Assembly (NCBI RefSeq): GCF_029714945.1
Contig: NZ_CP121634.1
Location: forward strand, 3,927,001 to 3,991,000
DNA length: 64,000 bases
Source of the DNA: Bradyrhizobium sp. CIAT3101
Lineage (GTDB): Bacteria > Pseudomonadota > Alphaproteobacteria > Rhizobiales > Xanthobacteraceae
Reading direction: 5' to 3'
The notes beneath the pieces are model-generated. The model was not told where the DNA came from. It worked only from the letters and a program-made list of their open reading frames with translations, and made no database searches. Made by a program: the position numbers and the translations under genes. Of this stretch, positions 25,683 to 33,955 are shown piece after piece. The number at the start of each line of letters is the position of its first letter. The stretch's first letter is position 1.

Positions 25683-26549
25683 ATGGCCTTTCGTTCCCGC
25701 CGCGAGAAACTTCGTTCCATCCTGTCCGGCACGGCTTGCGTCCATCCCGGCTCGGTCTATGACGCGATCTCGATCCGCATTGCCGAGGATCTCGGTTTTC
25801 CGCTCGGCATGTTCGGCGGTTCGGTGGCCTCGCTTGCCGTGCTCGGCGATCCCGATGTCACCCTGATCACGCTCACAGAGCTCGCCGAGCAGATGCGGCG
25901 GATGTCGCGTGCCGCCGCGCTGCCGGTGCTGGTCGATGCCGATCACGGCTATGGCAATGCGCTCAACGTGCGCCGCACGGTGCAGGAGCTCGAGACGGCA
26001 GGGGCGGCCGGTCTCACCATCGAGGACACGTTGCTGCCTGCTGCTTTCGGTGAAGCGAAGGCGCAGCTGATCTCGCTGGAGGAGGGGGTCGGCAAGATGA
26101 AGGCTGCACTCGACGGCCGTAGCGATCCCACACTGGTCATCATGGGCCGCACCGGAGCTGCCTCGATTACCTCGATCGAGGACGCGATCCGCCGCGCCAG
26201 GGCCTATGAAGCCACCGGTGTCGACGCGCTGTTCTTCACCGGCATCAAGTCGCGCGCCGAGCTCGAATCCATCGTATCCGCAACGCGCCTGCCGATCGTG
26301 CTTGGTGGGGCGCCGGACGAATTGAACGCGATCGACTATCTTGCCAGCCAACGCGTCCGCATCGCCCTTCAGGGCCACGCGCCGATCGCGGCCGCAACGC
26401 AAGCCGTCTACGACGTCCAGAAGGCATTGCGAGAGGGCACGGCGCCGAAAGCGCTGAAGGGACTGCCGTCAGCGGAGCTGACCAATCGCGTCACGCGCGA
26501 AGCCGAGGTAAAAGCGCGCAGCGCCGACCTTCTCGGATTGAAAAAATGA
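25683..26549 (+). CDS. oxaloacetate decarboxylase (PEP mutase/isocitrate lyase superfamily)
   Basis: This 288-residue TIM-barrel enzyme belongs to the isocitrate lyase/PEP mutase superfamily. The metal and substrate segment is [11 protein letters not shown], followed by [12 protein letters not shown] and the arginine loop in MGRTGAAS. The length and the [20 protein letters not shown] opening match the oxaloacetate decarboxylase branch described from Pseudomonas, which makes pyruvate and CO2. The ATG follows GAGAGAGGG. The acylphosphatase gene overlaps its stop, so the two are co-translated. An alternative is another 2-oxoacid lyase of this superfamily. Confidence 0.85.
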   Translation: MAFRSRREKLRSILSGTACVHPGSVYDAISIRIAEDLGFPLGMFGGSVASLAVLGDPDVTLITLTELAEQMRRMSRAAALPVLVDADHGYGNALNVRRTVQELETAGAAGLTIEDTLLPAAFGEAKAQLISLEEGVGKMKAALDGRSDPTLVIMGRTGAASITSIEDAIRRARAYEATGVDALFFTGIKSRAELESIVSATRLPIVLGGAPDELNAIDYLASQRVRIALQGHAPIAAATQAVYDVQKALREGTAPKALKGLPSAELTNRVTREAEVKARSADLLGLKK

Positions 26550-26845
26550 GCCGGGCGATCCTCCAGGTCATGATCCGCGGCCGCGTGCAGGGCGTCGGCT
26601 ATCGGGCCTGGGTCGAATACCAGGCGACGGCGAGCGGCCTCGAAGGCTGGGTCCGCAACCGCCGCGATGGCAGCGTGGAGGCCCTGTTCGCGGGAGCGCC
26701 GACGCACGTCGCCGACATGGTCGCGCTGTGCCGCCACGGTCCGCCGTCATCGCGGGTGGACAGCGTGACGAGTGAAACGGCCAGTGTGGATGAATTGAAT
26801 CTGCGCAGGGCAGGGGAAGCGTTTTCGGTTCTGGCGACGGTGTAG
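26546..26845 (+). CDS. acyP: acylphosphatase
   Basis: This 99-residue alpha/beta sandwich enzyme hydrolyses acyl phosphates such as acetyl phosphate or 1,3-bisphosphoglycerate. The phosphate cradle and catalytic Arg are in GRVQGVGYR and the catalytic Asn in GWVRN, both intact. Its ATG overlaps the TGA of the decarboxylase gene (ATGA), which suggests translational coupling. The link between the two activities is not obvious; it may only be shared expression. Confidence 0.92.
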   Translation: MSRAILQVMIRGRVQGVGYRAWVEYQATASGLEGWVRNRRDGSVEALFAGAPTHVADMVALCRHGPPSSRVDSVTSETASVDELNLRRAGEAFSVLATV

Positions 26846-26852
26846 CCGTCCA

Positions 26853-28373
26853 TTACCTCGGCAGCTTCGAGATCGCCTCGCTGAGCTCGTGAATCTCGTA
26901 CGGCTTGCGCAGGATCGGGAAATCGCCGCGCACACCGGCGGCGGCTTCGCTGTAGCCGCTGGCGAGCAGGATCGGCAGTTCGGGGTGGACCTCGCGGAGG
27001 TGATGGGCAAGGCCGAGCCCATCCATCTTGCCCGGCATGACGATGTCGGAGAACACGAAGTCGACGCCGTTGTGCTCGAGCTCGCGCAGCGCGGCTTCTG
27101 CGTCGGCAACCCGGCGGACGCGGTAGCCGAGCTGCTCCAGCAAGCCGATGCTGACGATGGCGACATCAGGATTGTCCTCGACCAGCAGCACCGTGCCGCT
27201 GCCGCGCATCGGCGCGGGCTCAGGCGCCTCGCGCGGTGTGGCTCCGGTCTCTCGCGGCAGCAGGATGGTGAAGGTCGTGCCCTTGCCGAGCTCGCTTGCG
27301 ACCTTGACCGTGCCGCCGGCCTGATGCGCAAAGCCGTGCACCTGTGACAGGCCGAGGCCGGTGCCTTTCCCGACCGGTTTGGTCGTGAAGAACGGTTCGA
27401 AGATCTTGTCGACGACGTCGGAGGGGATGCCGAGCCCGGTATCGGCCACCGTGATCGCGACGAACTCTCCGCTGCGGAGCGGATCGTGCAGCACGACGTT
27501 GTGCGCGCCGATCGTCACCGTGCCGCCGTCGGGCATGGCATCGCGGGCGTTGATGACGAGATTGAGCAGCCCCGTCTCGAGTTCGGAGACGTCGGCCCGG
27601 ATTGGCCAGACCTCGCGATCGATGTCGAAGGCGAGACGAACCGCGCTGCCGAGGCCGGCGCTGAGAACCTCGCGGATCGCCTCGATGCGGTCGCCGAAAT
27701 GGATTGCCTGCGGGTTGACGCTCTGGCGTCTTGCGAAAGTCAAAAGCTGTCCGGTCAGCGCGGCGCCGCGCTTGGTGGCGGTCTCGATCGCCAGGACTGC
27801 GCGCTGAAACTTGGAATCGTCGGGGTCGCCCTTCTTCAGAATGTGAAGGCTGCCGCTGATGATCATCAGCAGATTGTTGAAGTCGTGTGCGACCCCGCCG
27901 GTGAGCTGGCCGAGCGCATCGAACTTCTGCGACTCGGCGAGCTGCGTCTGCATTGCCTCGAGCTTGACCTGCGTGTTGCGGCGCTCGGTGATGTCGCGGG
28001 TGATCTTGGCGAAGCCGACGAGGTTGCCGTCCTCATAGATCGGGTCGATCACGACGCTCGCCCAGAAAAAGGTGCCGTCCTTGCGGACCCGCCAGCCTTC
28101 CTCCTCGTAGCGGCCCTGGTCCCGCGCGATGCCGAGCGCACGGGCAGGCTTGCCGTTGGCACGGTCGGTCTCGGTATAGAAGCGCGAGAAATGCTGTCCG
28201 AGGATCTCCTCGGGCGAATAGCCCTTGATCCGCTCGCCGCCGATGTTCCAGCTGGTGATGATGCCGGTGGGGTCGAGCATGTAGAGCGCGTAATCCGCGA
28301 CTCCTTCCACCAACAGCCGGAAACTCCGCTCGCTCTCGAACAAGTCTCTCTGTTGACTGGACTTTTTGAACAT
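26853..28373 (-). CDS. hybrid PAS histidine kinase with receiver domain
   Basis: This cytosolic sensor of 506 residues from the chosen start has one PAS/PAC unit (about 15-135, with [16 protein letters not shown] and [12 protein letters not shown]), then HisKA ([20 protein letters not shown]), HATPase_c ([30 protein letters not shown]) and a receiver with Asp in [13 protein letters not shown]. It is a shorter relative of the 815-residue kinase nearby. A GTG 39 codons upstream is possible but has no ribosome site and would enter the palindromic promoter of the divergent GbsR-type gene. No partner regulator is adjacent. Confidence 0.88.
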   Translation of the reverse strand: MFKKSSQQRDLFESERSFRLLVEGVADYALYMLDPTGIITSWNIGGERIKGYSPEEILGQHFSRFYTETDRANGKPARALGIARDQGRYEEEGWRVRKDGTFFWASVVIDPIYEDGNLVGFAKITRDITERRNTQVKLEAMQTQLAESQKFDALGQLTGGVAHDFNNLLMIISGSLHILKKGDPDDSKFQRAVLAIETATKRGAALTGQLLTFARRQSVNPQAIHFGDRIEAIREVLSAGLGSAVRLAFDIDREVWPIRADVSELETGLLNLVINARDAMPDGGTVTIGAHNVVLHDPLRSGEFVAITVADTGLGIPSDVVDKIFEPFFTTKPVGKGTGLGLSQVHGFAHQAGGTVKVASELGKGTTFTILLPRETGATPREAPEPAPMRGSGTVLLVEDNPDVAIVSIGLLEQLGYRVRRVADAEAALRELEHNGVDFVFSDIVMPGKMDGLGLAHHLREVHPELPILLASGYSEAAAGVRGDFPILRKPYEIHELSEAISKLPR

Positions 28374-28515
28374 TCCGGACCCCGCCTTAACGGGTGCAAA
28401 CGCTCCAGCAGGCGTTTGGTTCCCGTTGCTCGGATGTTTTTTAGGCAAATACGACCACCGGTATGCACGTTGCAAGCCGTCGTCCGGCACTTGACACGCA
28501 ATCGCATTCGTCAGA

Positions 28516-28537
28516 TATTTCTGTTATGACAGAAATA
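28516..28537. promoter_or_regulatory. palindromic operator overlapping the start codon of the GbsR-type gene
   Basis: Nine-base arms TATTTCTGT (28516-28524) and ACAGAAATA (28529-28537) pair perfectly around the four bases TATG, and the ATG start codon lies in that centre. A dimeric MarR-like regulator bound here would block its own transcription or translation. No Shine-Dalgarno sequence precedes the ATG, which also fits a leaderless or nearly leaderless mRNA. Confidence 0.7.
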
Positions 28538-29083
28538 ACCGGAAAGAAGAAACTTCCAGCCGCCGTCGAGCGCTTCATCCTGCATTGGGGCGACATGGGG
28601 GATCAGTGGGGCGTCAACCGCTCGGTCAGCCAGATCCACGGGCTGCTCTATCTCGCCGAAGCGCCGATGACGGCCGAGGACATCGCCGAAACGCTCGGCA
28701 TGGCGCGCTCCAACGTCTCCAATTCGCTGAAGGAGTTGCTCGCCTGGAACCTGATCCGGCGGGTGCCGATCCTCGGCGACCGCCGCGATCATTACGAGGC
28801 CGAGACCGACATCTGGGAGGTTGCGGCGAGGATTGCGGCGCGGCGCAAGGAGCGGGAGCTCGATCCGGCGATCACGGCGCTGCGGGCCTGCGTGACCGAT
28901 GCTGCCGACGATCCGACCATCAATCCGGTCGCGAGCAAACGGCTGAAGGAGATGCTCGCCTTCACCGAGCTCGCCGACCACTGGTTCATGCAGATGCTGA
29001 AAGTGCCGCGGCCGCGGCTGGTCGCCTTGATGCGGCTTGGCGAGAAGATCGCCAACCTGCTGCCGCTGGGCAAGGCCAAATAG
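28526..29083 (+). CDS. GbsR/MarR-family transcriptional regulator
   Basis: This 185-residue winged-helix regulator resembles the GbsR branch of the MarR superfamily. The DNA-binding part spans about residues 20-105, with EAPMTAEDIAETLGMARSNVSNSLKELLAWNLI as helices 2 to 4 and a wing at LGDRRDHYE. A C-terminal helical dimerisation region ends in NLLPLGKAK. It is the first gene of a three-gene operon with a DUF4166 protein and a membrane-SDR fusion, and a perfect palindrome overlaps its start. The ligand is unknown; choline or osmotic control, known for Bacillus GbsR, is not implied here. Confidence 0.88.
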   Translation: MTEITGKKKLPAAVERFILHWGDMGDQWGVNRSVSQIHGLLYLAEAPMTAEDIAETLGMARSNVSNSLKELLAWNLIRRVPILGDRRDHYEAETDIWEVAARIAARRKERELDPAITALRACVTDAADDPTINPVASKRLKEMLAFTELADHWFMQMLKVPRPRLVALMRLGEKIANLLPLGKAK

Positions 29084-29099
29084 TTCCGAGGAGGGTGTG

Positions 29100-29765
29100 A
29101 TGACGTCGGCGAGATTATCAGGCTCCAACGCAACTCCCTCCGCTCACATCAAACTGCTCGACGACCGCCGTTTCCGCGCGCTGCTGTCGGACGAGGATTG
29201 GGGCCGGCTGCCGCTTGCAACCTGGCGGCGCTTTTCCAAGCGCGTCGCTGACGGCGACAGCGTGGTCTATGTCGGGGTCGTCGACGAGGTCTCCTTCAGC
29301 GACATCGGCTGGTGGTTTGCGCAGGCCGCGCGCCTGATCGGCGGGCCATTGCCGACCGGCCGCGACACCGGCGTGCCGATGATCGTGACCGTCACCGAGG
29401 ATGGCGCCACCGGCGGCCAGACCTGGACCCGCATTTGCGCGCGCAAGCGCGGCTTTCCGCAGGTGATCCATTCCGCCAAGCGTTTCGCCGGCCCAACCGG
29501 GCTCGAGGAATATGTCGGCTTCGGCGTCTCGATGGCGCTGCGTATCGCGGTTGAAGGCGAGGTGCTGACTTTCCGCAGCGCTGCTTATGGACTGCAGCTC
29601 GGAAGGCTGTGGATTCCGCTGCCGCAATGGCTCACGCCGGGCGATCTCACGGTGACGCATACCGATCTCGGCGAGGGCGCGTTCCGCTTCACCCTCGATG
29701 TCATTCATCCGCGTTACGGCGCGCTGATCCACCAGTCCGCCGTGTTCAGGGAGGCCGTGTCATGA
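29100..29765 (+). CDS. DUF4166 protein
   Basis: This 221-residue soluble protein of unknown function looks like the DUF4166 family: an N-terminal helical piece (LLDDRRFRALLSDEDWGRLP), then a beta-rich core with GWWFAQAARLIGGPLP and strands around VTVTEDG, TWTRICAR and FRSAAYGLQLGRLWIPLP, and an FTLDVIHP C-terminal strand. A GAGGAGGG site precedes the ATG. Its last bases overlap the start of the next gene (ATGA), so it is probably made in fixed ratio with the membrane-SDR protein. In other genomes I recall this domain next to, or fused to, TIGR01777-type SDRs. Confidence 0.8.
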   Translation: MTSARLSGSNATPSAHIKLLDDRRFRALLSDEDWGRLPLATWRRFSKRVADGDSVVYVGVVDEVSFSDIGWWFAQAARLIGGPLPTGRDTGVPMIVTVTEDGATGGQTWTRICARKRGFPQVIHSAKRFAGPTGLEEYVGFGVSMALRIAVEGEVLTFRSAAYGLQLGRLWIPLPQWLTPGDLTVTHTDLGEGAFRFTLDVIHPRYGALIHQSAVFREAVS

Positions 29766-31198
29766 CCCCGCTCTTGTGGACGCTCATCGCCATCCAGATC
29801 GTGATGGGTGTGTTCGACACCTTCTATCACCACGAATTCACCGAGCGCCTCGCCTGGCGTCCGTCGCAGCGCTTCGAGCTGAAGCTGCACGGCATCCGCA
29901 ACATGCTCTACGCGCTGCTGTTCCTGCTGCTCGGGTGGCTCGAGGTCTACGGCGTGCTGGCGCTCGTGATCGTCGCGGTCCTCGTTGCCGAGATCGTCAT
30001 CACGCTGATGGATTTCGTCGAGGAGGATCTGAGCCGGAAACTGCCGCCGAGCGAACGGATCAATCACACGCTGCTCGCGATCAATTACGGTGCGATTCTC
30101 GTGCTGCTGCTGCCCGTGCTGATCGATTGGGCGATGCAGCCGTTCGGCGTGAAGGTCGTGCATCAGGGCTTGCTCAGCTTCGCCGCGACTGCCTGCGCGG
30201 TTGGTGCAGCACTTTGCGGCGTCAGGGATTTTGCCGCGATGCGTCGGCTCGGCCGGATGAAGAGCGTGCCTGCGCAAGGACTCGTTGAGAAGATCTCCGG
30301 CCGCAAGACCGTGCTGATCACCGGCGCCACCGGGTTCATCGGCAGCCGCCTCGCGGCGAGTCTCAGTGGGGCAGGGCATCACGTCATCGCGCTGATCCGC
30401 AACCCCGCCAAGGCCGAGATGCTGCCGCCGCCGGTGACGCTGATCACCAGCCTCAATCAGCTTGCCGCGGACACGCCAATCGACGCCATCGTCAATCTCG
30501 CCGGCGAGCCGATCGGCAACGGCCTGTGGACCGAGGCGAAGCGCGCGAAGATCATCGGCTCGCGCGTCGACATGACTGGTGAGGTCGTAAAACTGATAGC
30601 GCGACTCGAGCGCAAGCCCGAGGTGCTCGTCAGCGGCTCTGCGATCGGCTGGTATGGCCTGTGGGCCGACCAGGTGCTGACGGAGTCAGCGAAATCTCAC
30701 GCCTGCTTCAGCCACGAACTGTGCGCAGCCTGGGAGAGTGCGGCGCGGCCGGCGGAAGAGCTCGGCGTGCGCGTGGTCAATTTGCGTATCGGCCTCGTGC
30801 TGGGCACGGAAGGCGGCTTCATCACGCGCATGCTGACGCCGTTCGAGTTCGGGCTTGGTGGTCCGCTCGGCACCGGGCGGCAGTGGATGTCCTGGATCGA
30901 GCGCGACGATCTGATCAGGCTGATCGCCTATGTGATGGCAACGCCCGATCTCGCCGGTCCCGTCAACGCCACCGCGCCGATCCCCGTCACCAACGCAAAG
31001 TTCACGGAAGAACTCAGTCGCCGTTTGCACCGGCCCGCGGTGTTCCGCATTCCCGGCGGCCTGCTGCGCCGGATCGGCGGCGGCTTTGCCGACGAGCTCC
31101 TGCTCGGCGGTCAGCGCGTGCTGCCGAACAAGGCGCTGAGCCGCGGCTTTGTGTTTCGGCACGAGACACTGCGCAGCGCGTTCGAGGCGATCCTGTGA
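29762..31198 (+). CDS. membrane domain fused to TIGR01777-type SDR epimerase
   Basis: This 478-residue two-part protein starts with residues 1 to about 165, a four-helix membrane domain with a striking His/Glu set: His23-His24-Glu25, His43, Glu77, Asp84, Glu87/Glu88 and His102. These could bind a metal or cofactor (inference). From about residue 180 follows an extended SDR of the YfcH/SDR39U1 group, with nucleotide motif GATGFIG at 188-194, NLAGEPI, the SGSAIGWYG active-site region, and a DUF1731 tail ending in RVLPNKALSRGFVFRH. It overlaps the DUF4166 gene start-to-stop. The reaction is unknown; a membrane-anchored redox or epimerase step on a lipid-like substrate is one guess. Confidence 0.82.
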   Translation: MTPLLWTLIAIQIVMGVFDTFYHHEFTERLAWRPSQRFELKLHGIRNMLYALLFLLLGWLEVYGVLALVIVAVLVAEIVITLMDFVEEDLSRKLPPSERINHTLLAINYGAILVLLLPVLIDWAMQPFGVKVVHQGLLSFAATACAVGAALCGVRDFAAMRRLGRMKSVPAQGLVEKISGRKTVLITGATGFIGSRLAASLSGAGHHVIALIRNPAKAEMLPPPVTLITSLNQLAADTPIDAIVNLAGEPIGNGLWTEAKRAKIIGSRVDMTGEVVKLIARLERKPEVLVSGSAIGWYGLWADQVLTESAKSHACFSHELCAAWESAARPAEELGVRVVNLRIGLVLGTEGGFITRMLTPFEFGLGGPLGTGRQWMSWIERDDLIRLIAYVMATPDLAGPVNATAPIPVTNAKFTEELSRRLHRPAVFRIPGGLLRRIGGGFADELLLGGQRVLPNKALSRGFVFRHETLRSAFEAIL

Positions 31199-31207
31199 GG
31201 TGACGTC

Positions 31208-31618
31208 ATGGCCTGCGCTGCATGTCCCCGCGTTACGAGCGGCTGGTTTCGTGGATGCTTGACGGCAACTTTTGCATTGGACTCGGTTATGCTCGCAGTC
31301 CGGCTCTGGTTGGAGCAATCCCTAAGCGCTGTTCCTTCCATGGTTGTGGGGTTCCCGTTCACCCTCGTTCTCGTGTGTTTGTTCACGGGGCTTCCCGCCG
31401 CGCTCTTGATCAGTTTCGCTGAAGCTCTGCGAGTACGCTCGAGGCTGTTCTATATCTCAGGTGGTGCCGCGATTGGAGCGATGAGCGGCGCGCTTATATT
31501 TCGAATCCTCCCCCAGCTGAGTGCTTTGTTTGTCGTGGTGGGGGCAATCGCCGGAACGGTCTATTGGTCCATCGCAGGCCGATACGCCGGCGAAGAGCGT
31601 GGAGGGTCGAGGCATTAA
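31208..31618 (+). CDS. small membrane protein, unknown
   Basis: This is a predicted 136-residue protein with three or four hydrophobic helices (VVGFPFTLVLVCLFTGLPAAL, YISGGAAIGAMSGALIF, LFVVVGAIAGTVYWS) and a short charged tail. I recognise no family. Base composition is less GC-rich than its neighbours, with more T-rich codons. The first ATG has no convincing ribosome site, so the true start may be further in. The last four bases overlap the end of the LysR gene on the other strand. Confidence 0.55.
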   Translation: MACAACPRVTSGWFRGCLTATFALDSVMLAVRLWLEQSLSAVPSMVVGFPFTLVLVCLFTGLPAALLISFAEALRVRSRLFYISGGAAIGAMSGALIFRILPQLSALFVVVGAIAGTVYWSIAGRYAGEERGGSRH

Positions 31619-32466
31619 GTCGCTGCGCTCCGGAACGTCGCCGCTACCGCACGAAGAGCCGCCAGTTTTGCCGGATCGCTGACCTTCGAATGCAGCATCA
31701 CCTTGGAGCTGCCGAGTTTTGGCAGCTTTTGCGCAGGCCCGATGTCGATCAGTCCGGGAGGCGCGATACGTCGGGCCAGCGGTGCGATCGCGAGCCCGGC
31801 AAGAGCGGCTGCGACCACCGCGGTGACGCCACCGCCGACGAAACGTTCGCGCCAGGCGACGCCGGCCTTGTCGAGCGCGCGCACGGCGATGGCGCGGACA
31901 CCGCAGGGCGGGGCGAGCGTCGCAAGTGGCAGCGCTTCGCCCTTCGGTAGCGCGAAGCGTCGCGATGCGAACCAGCCGAACTCGTCCTCGGTGAGTTTTT
32001 CGCCGCCGCGGCGGCTGCCTTCCTGACGGACGATCACCGCATCCAGCTCGCCGGCGTCATAGGCATCCTGCATCTCGCGCGAGAAGCCGATGGTGACGGC
32101 CAGCGTCAGGTTCGATGACATCGCATGCAGCCGCTCCAGCAGAGGCACGAGCTCTGGGCCCGCGGCATGATCGGAGATGCCGAGCGAGAGCGATTGCGCA
32201 GCCGCTGCCTCGCCCGAGAGCGCACGGTCATGCGCCGCCATCAGCGCGCGGGCGCGATCGAGGAACGTCGCGCCCTCGGCGGTGAGGCGGACGGCGCGCG
32301 GCGAGCGTTCGACGAGACGCTTGCCCAGCAAGGTCTCGAGCCGTTGCAGCTTGAGGCTGACGGCCGCCTGCGTCGTGCCGAGTGCCTCGGCGGCGCGGGT
32401 AAAGCTCTGGAGGTCGGCGACCAGCAGGAAGGCCTGGACGGTCGCAATGTCGAGTGTGGCTGTCAT
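31615..32466 (-). CDS. LysR-family transcriptional regulator
   Basis: This 283-residue LysR regulator has an N-terminal winged helix (AFLLVADLQSFTRAAEALGTTQAAVSLKLQRLE as the helix-turn-helix and linker, ending in the family LLGKRLVERSPRAVRLT) and a periplasmic-binding-like effector domain. It is divergent from the tautomerase gene across 111 bases that hold a TATC-N11-GATA site, so that gene is the likely target. The ligand is unknown. Confidence 0.92.
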   Translation of the reverse strand: MTATLDIATVQAFLLVADLQSFTRAAEALGTTQAAVSLKLQRLETLLGKRLVERSPRAVRLTAEGATFLDRARALMAAHDRALSGEAAAAQSLSLGISDHAAGPELVPLLERLHAMSSNLTLAVTIGFSREMQDAYDAGELDAVIVRQEGSRRGGEKLTEDEFGWFASRRFALPKGEALPLATLAPPCGVRAIAVRALDKAGVAWRERFVGGGVTAVVAAALAGLAIAPLARRIAPPGLIDIGPAQKLPKLGSSKVMLHSKVSDPAKLAALRAVAATFRSAAT

Positions 32467-32482
32467 TATGGACGTTTATCAC

Positions 32483-32507
32483 TGGTATCAGAGCAGATAA
32501 GATACCA
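32483..32507. promoter_or_regulatory. candidate LysR binding site
   Basis: TGGTATC (32483-32489) and GATACCA (32501-32507) form a perfect 7-base inverted repeat around 11 bases, the classic T-N11-A geometry of LysR boxes. An outer TTATC/GATAA pair overlaps it. The site starts 16 bases before the LysR ATG and lies upstream of the divergent tautomerase gene. Confidence 0.65.
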
Positions 32508-32577
32508 AAATGATGAGGCAAGGTCTAGCTTCTCACTAACGCCGCGCAAACAGCGCAGCTTCTTGAGGAGAACGACA

Positions 32578-33000
32578 ATGCCCCTGATCACCGTGTCCTA
32601 TACTTCGTCCCGCCGGTCGCCGTCGCTGAAGGCCGACATCGCGAGCGCCGTGTCCGAGCTCACCGCAAAGATCCTGCACAAGGATCCCAAGGTCACCGCC
32701 ATCATCGTGAAGTCGGTCGATCCGGGTGACTGGTTCGCCGGCGGCAAGTCGCTCGCCGACGAGAAGCTCGCGAGCTACTGGATCGACATCCACATCACCG
32801 AAGGCACCAACACCAAGGACGAGAAGGCCGCCTATCTCGCCGCAATGTTCAAGCGCATGGCCGAGATTCTTGGCCCGCTGCATCCCGAGACCTACCTGCA
32901 CGTCGACGAGGTCAAGGGCGATGCCTACGGCTTCGGCGGCCTGACCCAGGAGCGCCGCTACATCGCCGGCAAGCTCGAGGTGTCGCTGAAGGCGGCGTGA
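32578..33000 (+). CDS. 4-oxalocrotonate tautomerase-like protein
   Basis: This 140-residue member of the tautomerase superfamily begins MPLITVSYT, so the catalytic Pro1 is exposed after removal of Met. It is longer than the 62-residue 4-OT subunits and corresponds to two beta-alpha-beta units in one chain (second unit about residues 65-125). A good TTGAGGAGAA site precedes the ATG. It is divergent from a LysR gene and followed by a strong terminator, so it is probably a one-gene unit induced by an aromatic or dicarbonyl signal. Confidence 0.82.
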   Translation: MPLITVSYTSSRRSPSLKADIASAVSELTAKILHKDPKVTAIIVKSVDPGDWFAGGKSLADEKLASYWIDIHITEGTNTKDEKAAYLAAMFKRMAEILGPLHPETYLHVDEVKGDAYGFGGLTQERRYIAGKLEVSLKAA

Positions 33001-33008
33001 GGACGCGA

Positions 33009-33043
33009 GCCGCGGGTGAGGGATCTCACCCGCGGCATTTCTT
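33009..33043 (+). terminator. rho-independent terminator after tautomerase gene
   Basis: Twelve-base perfect arms GCCGCGGGTGAG and CTCACCCGCGGC flank a GGAT loop, followed by ATTTCTT. It lies 8 bases past the tautomerase stop. It also sits at the 3' end of the converging DnaB-like gene. Confidence 0.85.
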
Positions 33044-33044
33044 G

Positions 33045-33758
33045 TCAGCTTGCCGCGCGGAACTGAACCTCGGAATTGTTCAGGAAGCACGTCTTGTCGA
33101 ACAACCCTAGATCCAGCGGGTTCGGCAGTCTGACATCGCCGAGATCGGGGCAGGGCTTGATCGAAGGATCATAGGAGCGATCGATCTGGGAGATGAAGAC
33201 GACGATCAGCCCCCTGTCTTGCGCGAAGGATTTGAGCGCGCGCACCTGAACGGTCAGATCAGGGTTTTCCCGCCGCTGGTCGAGCAGTTGCAGATAATCG
33301 ATCACCACGACCGTCCCGCGGGGGACCGTGGCCATTTGCTTGACGATGTAGTCGGCGCTGATGGCGTCGGAGCAATCGACCTCGAAGAGCTTGTCGAACT
33401 CCGCCGGCTCCACGCCGATCGCACGCAAACGGTCCAGCACGTCTTTCTCGGTGTATTCGAGCGAGAAGAACGCGGCACGATGACCGGACTTCATGGCCTC
33501 CACGGCGAGTTCGAGGCTCATCAAGGTCTTGCCCTGACCAGGGCGCGCGCCGACCAGCACCAGATCGCCCGGCCTGAATTGCGGGAACAGTCTGTTGGCA
33601 GGCGTCAGTGCGGCGGCTTTCGCAGCAAGCATGCTCCAGGCGGAAAACCCTTCCGTCGTGGCAACGCGATCAAGCGCGTCGTGGAGCGGAATTCCTTCCT
33701 CGCGGGAGAGGCGCTTTGCTTTTCGCTTCAGGTGATAGATCGGCGCAGACAATTTCAT
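33045..33758 (-). CDS. DnaB-like RecA-fold ATPase with N-terminal helical motif
   Basis: This 237-residue protein contains a DnaB C-terminal-type ATPase core but no DnaB N-terminal domain. The Walker A is GARPGQGKT (residues 70-78), the Walker B VVVIDYLQLL, and a downstream VVFISQIDRSYD resembles the DnaB motif 3 region. Residues 8-50 carry a helical motif (LKRKAKRLSREEGIPLHDALD then EGFSAWSMLA) that I also associate with the tails of some glyoxalase-fold proteins. A GGGAGG site fits this ATG. It is too short to be a replicative helicase; the function is unknown. Confidence 0.75.
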   Translation of the reverse strand: MKLSAPIYHLKRKAKRLSREEGIPLHDALDRVATTEGFSAWSMLAAKAAALTPANRLFPQFRPGDLVLVGARPGQGKTLMSLELAVEAMKSGHRAAFFSLEYTEKDVLDRLRAIGVEPAEFDKLFEVDCSDAISADYIVKQMATVPRGTVVVIDYLQLLDQRRENPDLTVQVRALKSFAQDRGLIVVFISQIDRSYDPSIKPCPDLGDVRLPNPLDLGLFDKTCFLNNSEVQFRAAS

Positions 33759-33955
33759 CGTAAAACCTCCCATTGCGAGCAGATAACGCAATCCCTCCTT
33801 ATGCCCAGTGCTCGAACAGTCGGTCCGATGGTTTAGTCGCCCGGCATGAGGTCTGCTTTCCCGGCGGAGGGGGGAGGCGTGGGCGGCACCTGAACCAAGC
33901 GTAACCGATTCGCGCTCATCGAGAACGCGATCGGTGTGCGTCCAACAGGAATGAG

